From Aquella oligotrophica (lineage in GTDB: Bacteria > Pseudomonadota > Gammaproteobacteria > Burkholderiales > UBA11063), in assembly GCF_002892535.1 (NCBI RefSeq), contig NZ_CP024847.1, forward strand, positions 1,674,001 to 1,738,000: DNA of 64,000 nucleotides. The letters are read 5' to 3'. This document shows positions 42,069 through 51,081 of the stretch, in pieces. The position numbers and the translations under genes were made by a program. Positions within the stretch are counted from its first letter, which is position 1, and every line of letters begins with the position of its first letter. The notes below the pieces were generated by a model. The model ran no database searches. It was not told where the DNA came from and saw only the letters and a program-made list of their open reading frames with translations.

Positions 42069-43253
42069 CTATAACATATGCCCTAATTTACTTACTTTGA
42101 CATCCAAATAATCTTTATTTACTTGATTAGCTGGAATTATCAATTCTTTACGCCCAGCAATTTTTACTCCATATTTTTCAAGTGCACTGAATTTACGTGG
42201 ATTATTACTTAGTAAATTTATTGAACTAATTCCGAGATCACGCAAAATCTGTGCCGCAAGATAATAATCGCGCATATCATCCGGAAATCCAAGATGAAGA
42301 TTTGCTTCTACGGTATCCATGCCCTGATCTTGCAATGCATAAGCTTTAATCTTATTCAATAAGCCAATCCCTCGCCCTTCTTGACGCAGATAAATCAATA
42401 TCCCACCTTCTTCTTCAATCTGCTTGAGACTTGCAGCTAATTGTTCACCACAATCACAACGTAATGAACCAAAACCATCACCAGTCAGGCATTCGGAATG
42501 TATCCTCACTAAAGGCACCGAATTAGAATCAAGATTTCCTTTTACTAACGCAACCGCCTCTTGATTATCAACTATACAACGAAACCCCACCATCTCAAAC
42601 GAACCGTATTTGGTCGGTAATTTGGATGAAGCTATTCTTTCTATTAGCTTATCATTAAGTTTACGGTAGTCTATCAGATCTTTAATATGAATCAGTTTCA
42701 ATTCAAATTTCTTTGCAAGCTCAATCAATTCAGGTAGCCGTGACATTGTTCCATCCGGATTAATAATCTCACAAATGGCAGCAACTTCACTACAACCAGC
42801 AAGCCTTGCCAAATCAACTGCAGCTTCGGTATGCCCAGGTCGCTCCATTACACCATGCTTTTTAGCAAGTAGCGGGAAAATATGTCCGGGTGCACGAAAA
42901 TCATTGATAGCAGTCTTACTGTCTGCCATTTTTAGCAATGTTAAAGATCGCTCATAGGCGCTAATACCAGTTGTACAATCTATATGATCAATGCTCTGGC
43001 TAAAGGCGGTCTGCATATTATCTCGATTGCGCCTAACCATCGGTTCAAGCCCGAGTCGCTTAGCCACTTCAAGACCTACTGGACTACAGAGTAGCCCTTT
43101 ACCGTGAGTAATCATTAAATTAACGGTTTCGGGAGTCATTTTTTCGGCAATTGCCAAAAAATCACCTTCATTCTCACGGTTTTCGTCATCACAAACTATA
43201 ATTGCCTTCCCAAGCTTCAAATCAGCAATTGCTTCATCTATCGTATTAAACAA
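42069..43253 (-). CDS. ribBA: Bifunctional DHBP synthase / GTP cyclohydrolase II
   Basis: 394 residues. The N-terminal RibB domain (1-200) has VCDDENRENEGDFLAIAE and the RPGHTEAAVDL motif. The C-terminal RibA domain (205-394) has its zinc cysteines in HSECLTGDGFGSLRCDCGEQL, RQEGRGIGLLNKI and the NPRKFSALEKYGV end. Both domains look complete. It feeds both branches of riboflavin synthesis. Between it and ribE lies a 110-base inverted-repeat element. Confidence 0.96.
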   Translation of the reverse strand: MFNTIDEAIADLKLGKAIIVCDDENRENEGDFLAIAEKMTPETVNLMITHGKGLLCSPVGLEVAKRLGLEPMVRRNRDNMQTAFSQSIDHIDCTTGISAYERSLTLLKMADSKTAINDFRAPGHIFPLLAKKHGVMERPGHTEAAVDLARLAGCSEVAAICEIINPDGTMSRLPELIELAKKFELKLIHIKDLIDYRKLNDKLIERIASSKLPTKYGSFEMVGFRCIVDNQEAVALVKGNLDSNSVPLVRIHSECLTGDGFGSLRCDCGEQLAASLKQIEEEGGILIYLRQEGRGIGLLNKIKAYALQDQGMDTVEANLHLGFPDDMRDYYLAAQILRDLGISSINLLSNNPRKFSALEKYGVKIAGRKELIIPANQVNKDYLDVKVSKLGHML

Positions 43254-43276
43254 TTATCACCCTTTCATTTCCAGTA

Positions 43277-43388
43277 GTATACTCAATCAGATTAAAGATT
43301 CATGGTAGGCGTGAGTGACGACGCTTACAGATAGTAAGCAAGGAACGAAACAACACCCCAGGAACTTCAAACGGTTTGAGTATATATG
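43277..43388. repeat. 110-bp element with inverted ends (MITE-like)
   Basis: The left end ATACTCAATCAGATT and the right end, read from the other strand, ATACTCAAACCGTTT, agree in 12 of 15 positions. The interior is GC-richer than its surroundings (CATGGTAGGCGTGAG, inner pair CGCTTAC/GTAAGC) and has no open frame. A partial second copy is at 9662-9714. It sits in the ribE-ribBA gap inside the riboflavin operon, where it would be transcribed and could fold. Confidence 0.68.
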
Positions 43389-44051
43389 TTAAATAAACCC
43401 ATGCTCTGCAAGATAACCCTCAGTTATCTCAGAAGAGTTGTCAGTCTTATAGCCTCCTGATAGCTTATTATCAGAAAGCTTGGCATGCTGTTTTGCCATA
43501 ATATCACATTCAATATTAACTAATTCCCCGATCTTTTTAAACCCAAGTATGGAATGCTTTCGAGTATGTGGAATCAATGATACGCTAAGTTTTCTACCAC
43601 TAATTGCAGCAATCGTAAGGCTAGTACCATCAATAGCAATCGAGCCTTTTTCGACACAAAAAAGTTCCAACCCAGATACTAATTCAATAGTATAGATAAT
43701 TGCATTTTCATTAGTTTTAATTGCTACGATTTTAGCAACGCCATCAATATGACCACTTACCATATGTCCACCAAAGCGACCATTTGCTGCCATTGCTCGT
43801 TCAAGATTAACCTGTGAATTAGCCAATAGCCCAGATAAATTGGTAGCATAAAATGTAACAGGCATAACATCTGCCGCAAATGAATTACTATCAAATTTGG
43901 TTACCGTCAGGCAAACACCATTAACTGCAATACTATCCCCAAGTTTTACATCTTTAGTCACAATTTTGGCGGCAATTACTAAGCGTAATGTATTACCTGA
44001 CTTTGTAATAGATTTAACTTTACCGATTTCTTCAATTATACCTGTAAACAT
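43389..44051 (-). CDS. ribE: Riboflavin synthase, alpha chain
   Basis: 220 residues: two lumazine-binding repeats, MFTGIIEEIGKVKSI with VNGVCLTVTKFDSNSFAADV, and GGHMVSGHIDGVAKI with IDGTSLTIAAISG. It dismutates two lumazine molecules to riboflavin. The C-terminus is slightly longer than usual (KTDNSSEITEGYLAEHGFI). It follows the sugar-porter pseudogene by 41 bases. Confidence 0.95.
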   Translation of the reverse strand: MFTGIIEEIGKVKSITKSGNTLRLVIAAKIVTKDVKLGDSIAVNGVCLTVTKFDSNSFAADVMPVTFYATNLSGLLANSQVNLERAMAANGRFGGHMVSGHIDGVAKIVAIKTNENAIIYTIELVSGLELFCVEKGSIAIDGTSLTIAAISGRKLSVSLIPHTRKHSILGFKKIGELVNIECDIMAKQHAKLSDNKLSGGYKTDNSSEITEGYLAEHGFI

Positions 44052-44091
44052 TTTTATCTATACCTATTATTTATTACTTAAAAATGAATTA

Positions 44092-45411
44092 TTATCTATT
44101 TTTCCAGTTTATTTTCTCAAGGGATTTGCCCTTGGTTTCAGGAATATACATGCTAATTAGCAAGTAGCAAAAGACAAACATTGCCATAAACATAAATAGT
44201 TTTGCATAACCAATTATTGCTACCAAAGCGCCAAACCACGAAACAAACACTGTACCAACCAGAGCACCAATGGTAAACGCAACTGAAATTGCTACTCCAC
44301 GGACATTGTTTGGTAATAGCTCCGTTGAAATAACTAATATTAACGCCCCAGGACCAAACGCAAAAAAACCAACTACCAAGATAATACCCGCTAGGGTTAT
44401 ATAGCCAATTGTCTCACCCGGTGGGAAGATTAAATGTGCACTAAAAAGAGAAATTAGCGTCAATAGTAAGCCACTAGTACCAATAATCAGAATCTTTTTC
44501 CTACCAATCTTCTCAACCAAAAATAGTGTTGCGGTCATTGCAGCAAAATTTACTAGACTAATACTAATATTGCCAAAAACACCAACAATATCTGATGAGA
44601 TGCCTGATTCTTTAAGAACTTGCAGGCTGTTTTGGACAAAGACATTAATCCCAGTCAACTGATTTAATGACACTGCCGCAAGAATTATCAAAAAAGGGAG
44701 TAGATTATTTTTTTGCCAAAGATCACTAATTTTACCGGATGTACCACTAACTGCATTTTTTATCTCAGCAAGTACGTTTAGCGCAGTTGCAGGGTTAACT
44801 CGACTAAGTGTAAGCTTTGCTTCCTCGAGTTTACCTTTACTCACAAGCCAGCGTGGTGATTCAGGAAGTTTGCGCGTTAGTAACCATACCCAAATCGGAA
44901 TAATTAATGCGATAGCAAAAGCAGCAGGATAATAGCTAGTATCAATCCCAAGTCAAACAAGACTCACAACTAATGCACCACCAGTATTTGCCATTTTAAA
45001 GGCAGTAATTATCTGACCACGCCATCTAGTTTCAGATACTTCCACTAAATATAAAGGCATAACTATCTCACACATCCCATAGGCAAGCCCCTGAATGAAG
45101 CGGGCAGCATATAAATGATAATAATTTTTGGCAATTATAAAGTAACAGATGCCAATAACATAAATAAGCATGGTAATAAAAATTACTTTCTTGCGTCCGA
45201 TGGCATCACACAAACTCCCGGTATAAATACTGGAAATGAAACAGCCAAGAAGCAAGGCACCTGCCAATAATGAAATCTGCTCTTTCAGCATATATTTATG
45301 ACCGACCAGATTTGGCATAATCATTGCAATCACACCAAGTATATAACCACAAATTACCCCGGTTATGATGGTCAGTGTTATTATCTGGGCTTTATAATTA
45401 TCTGACTTCAT
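44092..45411 (-). pseudogene. Sugar porter (MFS) with an in-frame TGA
   Basis: One continuous reading frame of 440 codons is interrupted by a single TGA at 44953-44955. Before it is the N-terminal half with DAIGRKKVIFITM and ARFIQGLAYGMCEIVMPLYLVEVS; after it come WLLTRKLPESPRWLVSKG, VSLNQLTGINVFVQNSLQ and a PETKGKSLEKI end. Without the TGA this is a normal 12-span sugar porter. The codon was probably TGG (Trp). No frameshift is needed. It overlaps anmK by 14 bases and lies inside the FMN-riboswitch operon. It may be a recent pseudogene or a sequence error. Confidence 0.82.
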
Positions 45412-46507
45412 AAAGTGCCCCTAGGATACATTTCTGGCTGGCACCAGTTACGCTTTCATAATTAGCTGGCTTTTTCTCGACTCGTCTTTTAGCAAACCAA
45501 GCAAATGCAATTGCCTCAAGCTGGTCAACATCGATCCCTAATTCTTTGGTAGTCGTAACTTGAATACCACTGTTATGAGAAATTCGTTCTAGCAAGAAAC
45601 CATTAAATGCCCCGCCTCCACAAGCATAGATAGCTTCGACACTAGAAGTAGAAATTTGACTAGCAATAGCATCAGCAACTGTTTGGGCAGTAAGTTCTGT
45701 CAAAGTACAAAGGACATCTTCGTCAGAATATTGAGCTGTGGCTTGTGCTAATTTTGCTTTAATCCAGTCTAAATGATAAATTTCTTTCCCCGTACTTTTG
45801 GGTGCTGGTAATTGAAAATACTCATCTTTAAGCATAATCTCGAGTAATTCAGCGATAACCGTACCGGATTTGGCTAATACACCATCTTTGTCATAAGGTA
45901 AACCAAAACGATCCTGAACCCATAAATCAATCAGACAATTAGCGGGTCCGGTATCAAACCCGGTCACATTTTCGGATGCCGGATCTAGCATGGTGATATT
46001 GGCAATTCCCCCCAGATTAAGAATGACCCGTGGTTTAGTACCAGATAGAAAATATTTATGGAATACCGGCGTTAGCGGCGCTCCTTGTCCGCCATATGCC
46101 ATATCCATCCGCCGAAAATCACAGACAACATTTATTCCAGTTAGCTGAGCTAACTTATTTCCATCCAGAAGCTGCAAGGAAAAGGGATATTTCCCGATTG
46201 GTTCATGAAAAATAGTTTGTCCATGACAGCCAATCGCGGTAATCTCATTGTGATTTAAATTTGCACTTTTTAGAAGTAGCTTTACTGCTTTGGCATAATC
46301 ATAAGCTAGACGCACTTCAAGCTCACCAAATTCCTTCAGGTGAAGGGTAAAAGTCCGTAATAATTGCTGTAAATCTGCCTGTAACCCGCGATCAAACGGA
46401 ATTGAGCACTTTGCCAATACAGTTAATTTATCATTATTATCAAAATTGCATAAAACGGCATCTATACCATCAAGGCTAGTGCCTGACATTATTCCAATAT
46501 AATTCAT
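45398..46507 (-). CDS. anmK: Anhydro-N-acetylmuramic acid kinase
   Basis: 369 residues, normal for AnmK. Landmarks are YIGIMSGTSLDGIDAVLC, GCHGQTIFHEP, MAYGGQGAPLTPVFH, NLGGIANIT with TGFDTGPANCLID, and the C-terminal ACGGGAFNGFLLERI and EAIAFAWFAKR. It phosphorylates anhydro-MurNAc from recycled peptidoglycan. Its place between ribD and ribE is unusual. The downstream sugar porter overlaps it, which suggests translational coupling and, by inference only, a linked substrate. Confidence 0.95.
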   Translation of the reverse strand: MNYIGIMSGTSLDGIDAVLCNFDNNDKLTVLAKCSIPFDRGLQADLQQLLRTFTLHLKEFGELEVRLAYDYAKAVKLLLKSANLNHNEITAIGCHGQTIFHEPIGKYPFSLQLLDGNKLAQLTGINVVCDFRRMDMAYGGQGAPLTPVFHKYFLSGTKPRVILNLGGIANITMLDPASENVTGFDTGPANCLIDLWVQDRFGLPYDKDGVLAKSGTVIAELLEIMLKDEYFQLPAPKSTGKEIYHLDWIKAKLAQATAQYSDEDVLCTLTELTAQTVADAIASQISTSSVEAIYACGGGAFNGFLLERISHNSGIQVTTTKELGIDVDQLEAIAFAWFAKRRVEKKPANYESVTGASQKCILGALYEVR

Positions 46508-46559
46508 TATGTTCTTCCCTTTTCCGTAGCTTGAATACTTACTAATTATACTAAAAGCT

Positions 46560-47639
46560 TTAAAGTGCTTTTGTGTATATTAGCTTAACATCATTCTCTA
46601 ATTGGCTGATTGTTTCAAGTTTTAACTTCATATTTGTCATCAGGTCAGCAAAACCATTTCCAGCAAAAAAGTGCTTGGCATCTCTTGAACCTATTAACTG
46701 TGGACTGATATAACTAATTATTTGATTAACTTTTCCTGACTCAATAAATGAAGCATAAATTTTTTCACCACCTTCAACCAATATTGAATAAATTCCCCTT
46801 TTATATAACTCATTTAACACAGTATTAATTTCAAGATTTTCAAGAACAATAATATCTACACCCGCATATTGATATAGTTCAAGTTTTATTTTATCACTAA
46901 CCGTAGTACAAATAATTGTAGGGGCTAGTTTATCAGCAATAACTCTTGCAGACAGTGGCGTTTTTAAATTGCTATCTAATACTATCCGAATTGGATTTCT
47001 TGGTGCATTTTCAATTAAATGTGGAGTCAAACTAGGGTCATCCGATAAGACCGTACCAACCCCAACCAGTATTCCGGTATGATTTATCCGATACTGATGA
47101 GCATCTTTTCTTGAACTCCTAGAGGTAATCCACTGACTTAGGTTTTTATAGCTAGCAATTTTCCCATCTAGACTCATACCGACCTTAATAGTAACAAAAG
47201 GTTGTACGTGTTTAACATTATGAAAAAACACTTGGTTCAATCGATAAGCCTCTTCAGCCAAAATACCTATATCAACTAGAATTCCTGCCTCTTTTAATTT
47301 AGCAACTCCTTTGCCCGCAACCAAAGGGTTTTCATCAAGATTAGCAATTACTACACGACTTATTCCAGCAGCAATAATCGCGTTAGCACATGGTGGAGTT
47401 TTACCGTAATGCGAACAGGGTTCAAGATTAACATACAAAGTAGCGCCTTTGGCAGCGGCTCCAGCCTGCTGTATAGCATAAATTTCAGCATGATGATCGC
47501 CTGGTCGTAAATGACATCCGATGCCAAGAATTACTCCGTCTTTAACAACAATAGCTGCGACATGCGGATTCGGTAAAGTTTGTAGCATAGTGTTTTTTGC
47601 TATTTCAAGCACTAACTGCATATAGATTTGATCTTGCAT
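46560..47639 (-). CDS. ribD: Riboflavin deaminase/reductase
   Basis: 359 residues. The N-terminal deaminase has zinc ligands His50 (in HHAEIYA), Cys75 and Cys84 in PCSHYGKTPPC. The C-terminal reductase has VTIKVGMSLDGKIAS, LVGVGTVLSDDPSLT and VEGGEKIYASFIESG. It carries out two successive steps of riboflavin synthesis. First gene after the FMN riboswitch, with a 265-base untranslated stretch between. No obvious ribosome-binding site precedes the ATG. Confidence 0.95.
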   Translation of the reverse strand: MQDQIYMQLVLEIAKNTMLQTLPNPHVAAIVVKDGVILGIGCHLRPGDHHAEIYAIQQAGAAAKGATLYVNLEPCSHYGKTPPCANAIIAAGISRVVIANLDENPLVAGKGVAKLKEAGILVDIGILAEEAYRLNQVFFHNVKHVQPFVTIKVGMSLDGKIASYKNLSQWITSRSSRKDAHQYRINHTGILVGVGTVLSDDPSLTPHLIENAPRNPIRIVLDSNLKTPLSARVIADKLAPTIICTTVSDKIKLELYQYAGVDIIVLENLEINTVLNELYKRGIYSILVEGGEKIYASFIESGKVNQIISYISPQLIGSRDAKHFFAGNGFADLMTNMKLKLETISQLENDVKLIYTKAL

Positions 47640-47904
47640 TTTATCGATAGTAAATTAGTTAATTTATTGTAATTAAATAAAATCGGAGATATGAGAAAGG
47701 TAAATAGCTGAGGGGATAACATAATATGCGCAGTAATTCGCAGCCATAGTGACGCTAAGCGACAAAAAGCATTTAATGTATAAGTAGAAGATCAAATATG
47801 TATAGATATTTAATTCTCAAAAATATTATACATCTTTTATAAAAAATAGTGATCAAACTTACTTTAACTATATTAGGTTTAAGTATTTTATTGGCGCTTA
47901 TTAC
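47640..47904 (-). other. Leader between the FMN riboswitch and ribD
   Basis: About 265 transcribed bases with no open frame. It should contain the riboswitch's expression platform. I find no strong intrinsic terminator in it; the only T-run near (ATTTTTTATA, leftward from about 47855) lacks a GC-rich stem. Control may therefore be by Rho or at translation start. Confidence 0.5.
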
Positions 47905-48050
47905 CTATATCCCTCTCCCATCCAGACTTTTACTGTCGGCTTCAGATTTTCACTGAATCAACTGTAAGCCAAAAAACTTACAGGTCACGGGCTAAAAGCA
48001 AAATGCTTATTACCGTCGGTGAGGAATTGCGCCTCGCCCCGAAAGATATA
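47905..48050 (-). ncRNA. FMN riboswitch (RFN element)
   Basis: Read leftward the element begins TTTCGGGGCGAGGCGCAATT and has CCTCACCGACGGTA, GCCCGTGACC, then CAGTGAAAATCTG, GCCGACAGTAAAAGTC and CTGGATGGGAGAGGG, in the order of the six-helix RFN aptamer. The variable arm is short. FMN binding would switch off the genes ribD to ribH downstream. Ends are approximate. Confidence 0.96.
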
Positions 48051-48409
48051 ACGGGAAAGATTATAACACGTCAAGTTTACTGGATAAGTAAAATAATTAT
48101 ATGTAGTTTATGCAACCATCTGCCAAAATGGCAGCTTATATTGGTCTATAAAAATTGATACAATCCATGGATATAATGAAATCATTATTCGCAGCATTAA
48201 ACAGTAGGATTTTAACACAATTCAATATATTTATGCTACAATGAATGAATATAATACATCGAACTATCCCTTAAAGCTTGCTTTACAAAAAAGGTAGTCC
48301 AATAATATTACTGGCTATAATCAGGAGGTATGATTAACTAGACTTATAAAACTAACAAGTAGAGAATTTTTTAATAAATAAATCAAATAAATTCAAGGGA
48401 ACATTTAAA
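48051..48409. other. Intergenic region between the riboswitch and the thaumatin-like gene
   Basis: 360 AT-rich bases holding the promoters of the two divergent units, none of them clear. A CTGCCAAAATGGCAG palindrome lies near 48120. A perfect TCAGGAGGT stands directly before ATG-ATT-AAC-TAG at 48330-48341, a three-codon frame 70 bases upstream of the next gene. No other gene is seen. Confidence 0.5.
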
Positions 48410-50965
48410 ATGTACATCAAAAATAAAATCAAACCAGCAGTCAGGTACTTACTGTGTATTTCTGCAACTGCTATTTTGTTAAGTTCATGTAGCAGCGGAA
48501 CTAGCTCATCAAGCACCCCACCAGCAAGTGGGCAGTTAACTTTTACTCCATCGGGAACCATTCAAGTTACAAATGGAAGTCTAAGACACGTTTTGTTTTC
48601 ACTACAGGATAGTACTGGAGTTAGCAATCAGACCGTTAACTTTACTAGTTCTAATCCGGCAATTGCCACAGTAACACCCGCATCATGTACAGTTTCAAGT
48701 GGAACTGAAGAACAATCTAGCTGCGTTCTAAAAATTCAAGGATTACAAAATGGAAGTGTTAGTATTTCGGCAGCATCAAATGGTTATCCAACTACAACAA
48801 TTAGTGGGCAGGTGGGAGAGTCGGTAGTCTATGGACGAATTCATATTTTTGGACAGGGCGAAAGTACGTCTTATACCGCCTTATACCCAAGTCTTGAATC
48901 AGCCCCACATAAAATTACATTTACTGCAGTACTGGAAAGTAGTTCAGGAGTATCAGCAAGTGAACCCCTTTACGTAAATCTAGCAGAATCTCCTACCAGC
49001 TGTTCCGGTAGTAATTGTACGCTTGGTTTTGTGGCTGGAGTTGATATTCAGCAATGTGCTCTTTCTACTGAACAACCAACCTGTAACATTCAAGCAACAC
49101 TATATAGCAACACTAATGTTAGTACAAGCCTTAAGCCTGTTGGAAGTTTAAACACTAGCTATAGTGCAATACCTGTTAATGTAATAGGAACAACCAATCC
49201 AGAAAGTGGAGCTATTACACTAAGTACTCAACATAACTCTACAGGTAATAACACCATATTCTCAGGATTAAATGCACCGATATTTGTAAACTGGAAAGGT
49301 TTTAATGGTGTGGCAGAATCATTAACCCTAACAATCACCAGTAATAACTCAAACTTACAGTTTTATCAATATAATCCTGGAGCAGCGACTACAACCAGTC
49401 AAACTACAACTTGTGTGATAAGTAATACAATACCAAATTGTGGATTGAATGTAATTGCTAGTCAAAACGGAAGTTATCAAGTACAGATATCATCAATAAC
49501 TGTAAATGCTGGAAGTACAACTAATTCTATCCCAAATTTAAAAAACTCTCCACTTACACTTAATGTTGTTTCACCATCAACAACTGGTCGGACAATTACT
49601 TTTACCAATAACTCAAAAGATAAAGTTCAGCTTGGTTTTACTAGCGGTTCTGCAATGTCATTTATTAATCCGCTACAATCCACAAGTGGTGGCAGTTTTG
49701 ATGAAAGAAGTGCACCTGGTGCAGGTTCAATGTGTGGCCCAAGTAATCCTCAAGCAGCTTGCCCGATTGGTACGACTTGTGCTCAAGGTGGCGCGAACCC
49801 AAGTAAAAGTTCAACCTACTTCTGTTTTTGGAGTCCATTATCAGTGGCTACCGGATCAAAACAACTTGAATCAGGTGCCAGTGCCACAGTTTTCATCAGT
49901 AATTCCAATGGTGTAACTACTGGAACTCAACAAATTCAATGGTCAGGTAACTACCATGCTGATAAATGTCCAGCCGGTGTTTGCCCACCATCTGAAAGCG
50001 GTGTTGGAACAGGTCCAACCTATCCAGCGGTAACACTAGCCGAAGTTACTTATCAGTACTCTTCAGTTGATTACTACGATGTATCAATTATTAATGGAGT
50101 AAATTATGCTCTTACATTTGGACCAACAACGACACCTGTAAGCTCAACAGATGCATATAGCTGTGGACAAGCTGGGTCATTTACTGCTCAAAATGGTGGC
50201 TGGAGTTATACTAACCAAAATAGTGCCGGATTACCAGCTAGTAACTGGGTACTTACTCCTACAGAATCCTCTATTGTTGGCAGTATTTCCCAAAGTGATA
50301 CACCCGCTTCATATTTTGCAGTAGTTGAATCTGCTGGTATAAATTATGGGACATGTAATACGAATGGTACAGGCTGTAATGCTGGCGCAACATGCGGTTG
50401 GGAATATTCTCAAGTTGCAACAGGCACTTATGCTTTTGAATCTTCACAGCGAATATGTGGTAAATTTGTGTCATGGGCAACTGCCAATCAAATTTTTGGC
50501 TGGAATGAATCAATAACCAATCTTTCACCATTTAACCTATTTACATCATATGCAGTAAGTCCAGCTTATCAGGGCGTTAGCTCTATACTAGTTGGGAATT
50601 ATCAATTATGTAATAACAACACTTATTCAGCTTATGGTGAATCACCAACCTATTCAAATGGAAATGCGGTAACATCGGTTATGGCATGCGGTGGTGTAAA
50701 CTGGAATAATGTTAACAATCAAAGCTATGGAATAACAAGACCATCTGGTCCTGCGGTGACTGTAAATAGTGAATGGATGAGCCAAGTTTTGCCAACCATC
50801 ATTTGGTTAAAACAAGCTTGTCCAACCTGCTATACCTTCCCGTATGATGACTTTGCTTCAACATTTACCTGTAGCAATGCAACAGGTGGTAGCCAAAATA
50901 GTACTAACTACACAATAACTATTAATAACCTTGGAAGCGGGACTCCTGAACCTGCCCTTCACTAG
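48410..50965 (+). CDS. Lipoprotein with Ig-like repeats and a thaumatin-like C-terminus
   Basis: 851 residues. A signal peptide ends in LLSSC (Cys27). Residues 40-140 look like an Ig-like BIG domain (SNPAIATVTPASC), then a Ser/Thr-rich beta region. From about 390 the sequence follows the thaumatin family: TGRTITFTNNSKDKVQLGF, LESGASATVFIS, GTQQIQWSG, VTLAEVTYQ, VDYYDVSIINGVN and finally CPTCYTFPYDDFASTFTC. It has over 20 cysteines, fitting a disulfide-rich fold. The domain is enlarged relative to the usual 200 residues. Thaumatin-like proteins are mainly from plants and fungi and may bind or cut glucans. Start has AAGGGA upstream. Confidence 0.75.
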   Translation: MYIKNKIKPAVRYLLCISATAILLSSCSSGTSSSSTPPASGQLTFTPSGTIQVTNGSLRHVLFSLQDSTGVSNQTVNFTSSNPAIATVTPASCTVSSGTEEQSSCVLKIQGLQNGSVSISAASNGYPTTTISGQVGESVVYGRIHIFGQGESTSYTALYPSLESAPHKITFTAVLESSSGVSASEPLYVNLAESPTSCSGSNCTLGFVAGVDIQQCALSTEQPTCNIQATLYSNTNVSTSLKPVGSLNTSYSAIPVNVIGTTNPESGAITLSTQHNSTGNNTIFSGLNAPIFVNWKGFNGVAESLTLTITSNNSNLQFYQYNPGAATTTSQTTTCVISNTIPNCGLNVIASQNGSYQVQISSITVNAGSTTNSIPNLKNSPLTLNVVSPSTTGRTITFTNNSKDKVQLGFTSGSAMSFINPLQSTSGGSFDERSAPGAGSMCGPSNPQAACPIGTTCAQGGANPSKSSTYFCFWSPLSVATGSKQLESGASATVFISNSNGVTTGTQQIQWSGNYHADKCPAGVCPPSESGVGTGPTYPAVTLAEVTYQYSSVDYYDVSIINGVNYALTFGPTTTPVSSTDAYSCGQAGSFTAQNGGWSYTNQNSAGLPASNWVLTPTESSIVGSISQSDTPASYFAVVESAGINYGTCNTNGTGCNAGATCGWEYSQVATGTYAFESSQRICGKFVSWATANQIFGWNESITNLSPFNLFTSYAVSPAYQGVSSILVGNYQLCNNNTYSAYGESPTYSNGNAVTSVMACGGVNWNNVNNQSYGITRPSGPAVTVNSEWMSQVLPTIIWLKQACPTCYTFPYDDFASTFTCSNATGGSQNSTNYTITINNLGSGTPEPALH

Positions 50966-50984
50966 TTATTAGTTGCTATCAATT

Positions 50985-51013
50985 TGCCTCATCACTTTTG
51001 ATGAGGCTTTTTT
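50985..51013 (+). terminator. Terminator after the thaumatin-like gene
   Basis: GCCTCATC pairs with GATGAGGC around ACTTTT, followed by six T residues, about 20 bases after the stop codon. A textbook intrinsic terminator. Confidence 0.92.
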
Positions 51014-51081
51014 GCATTTAATCTGAATTTCTGGGACAATACAGGTTTAATGCTTACTAAACAATTAACAAGAATTTAGCC

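Noticed and set aside
44953-44955. TGA read as tryptophan throughout this genome
   Set aside because: TGA ends the FUSC gene and pabBC, so it is a normal stop codon here.
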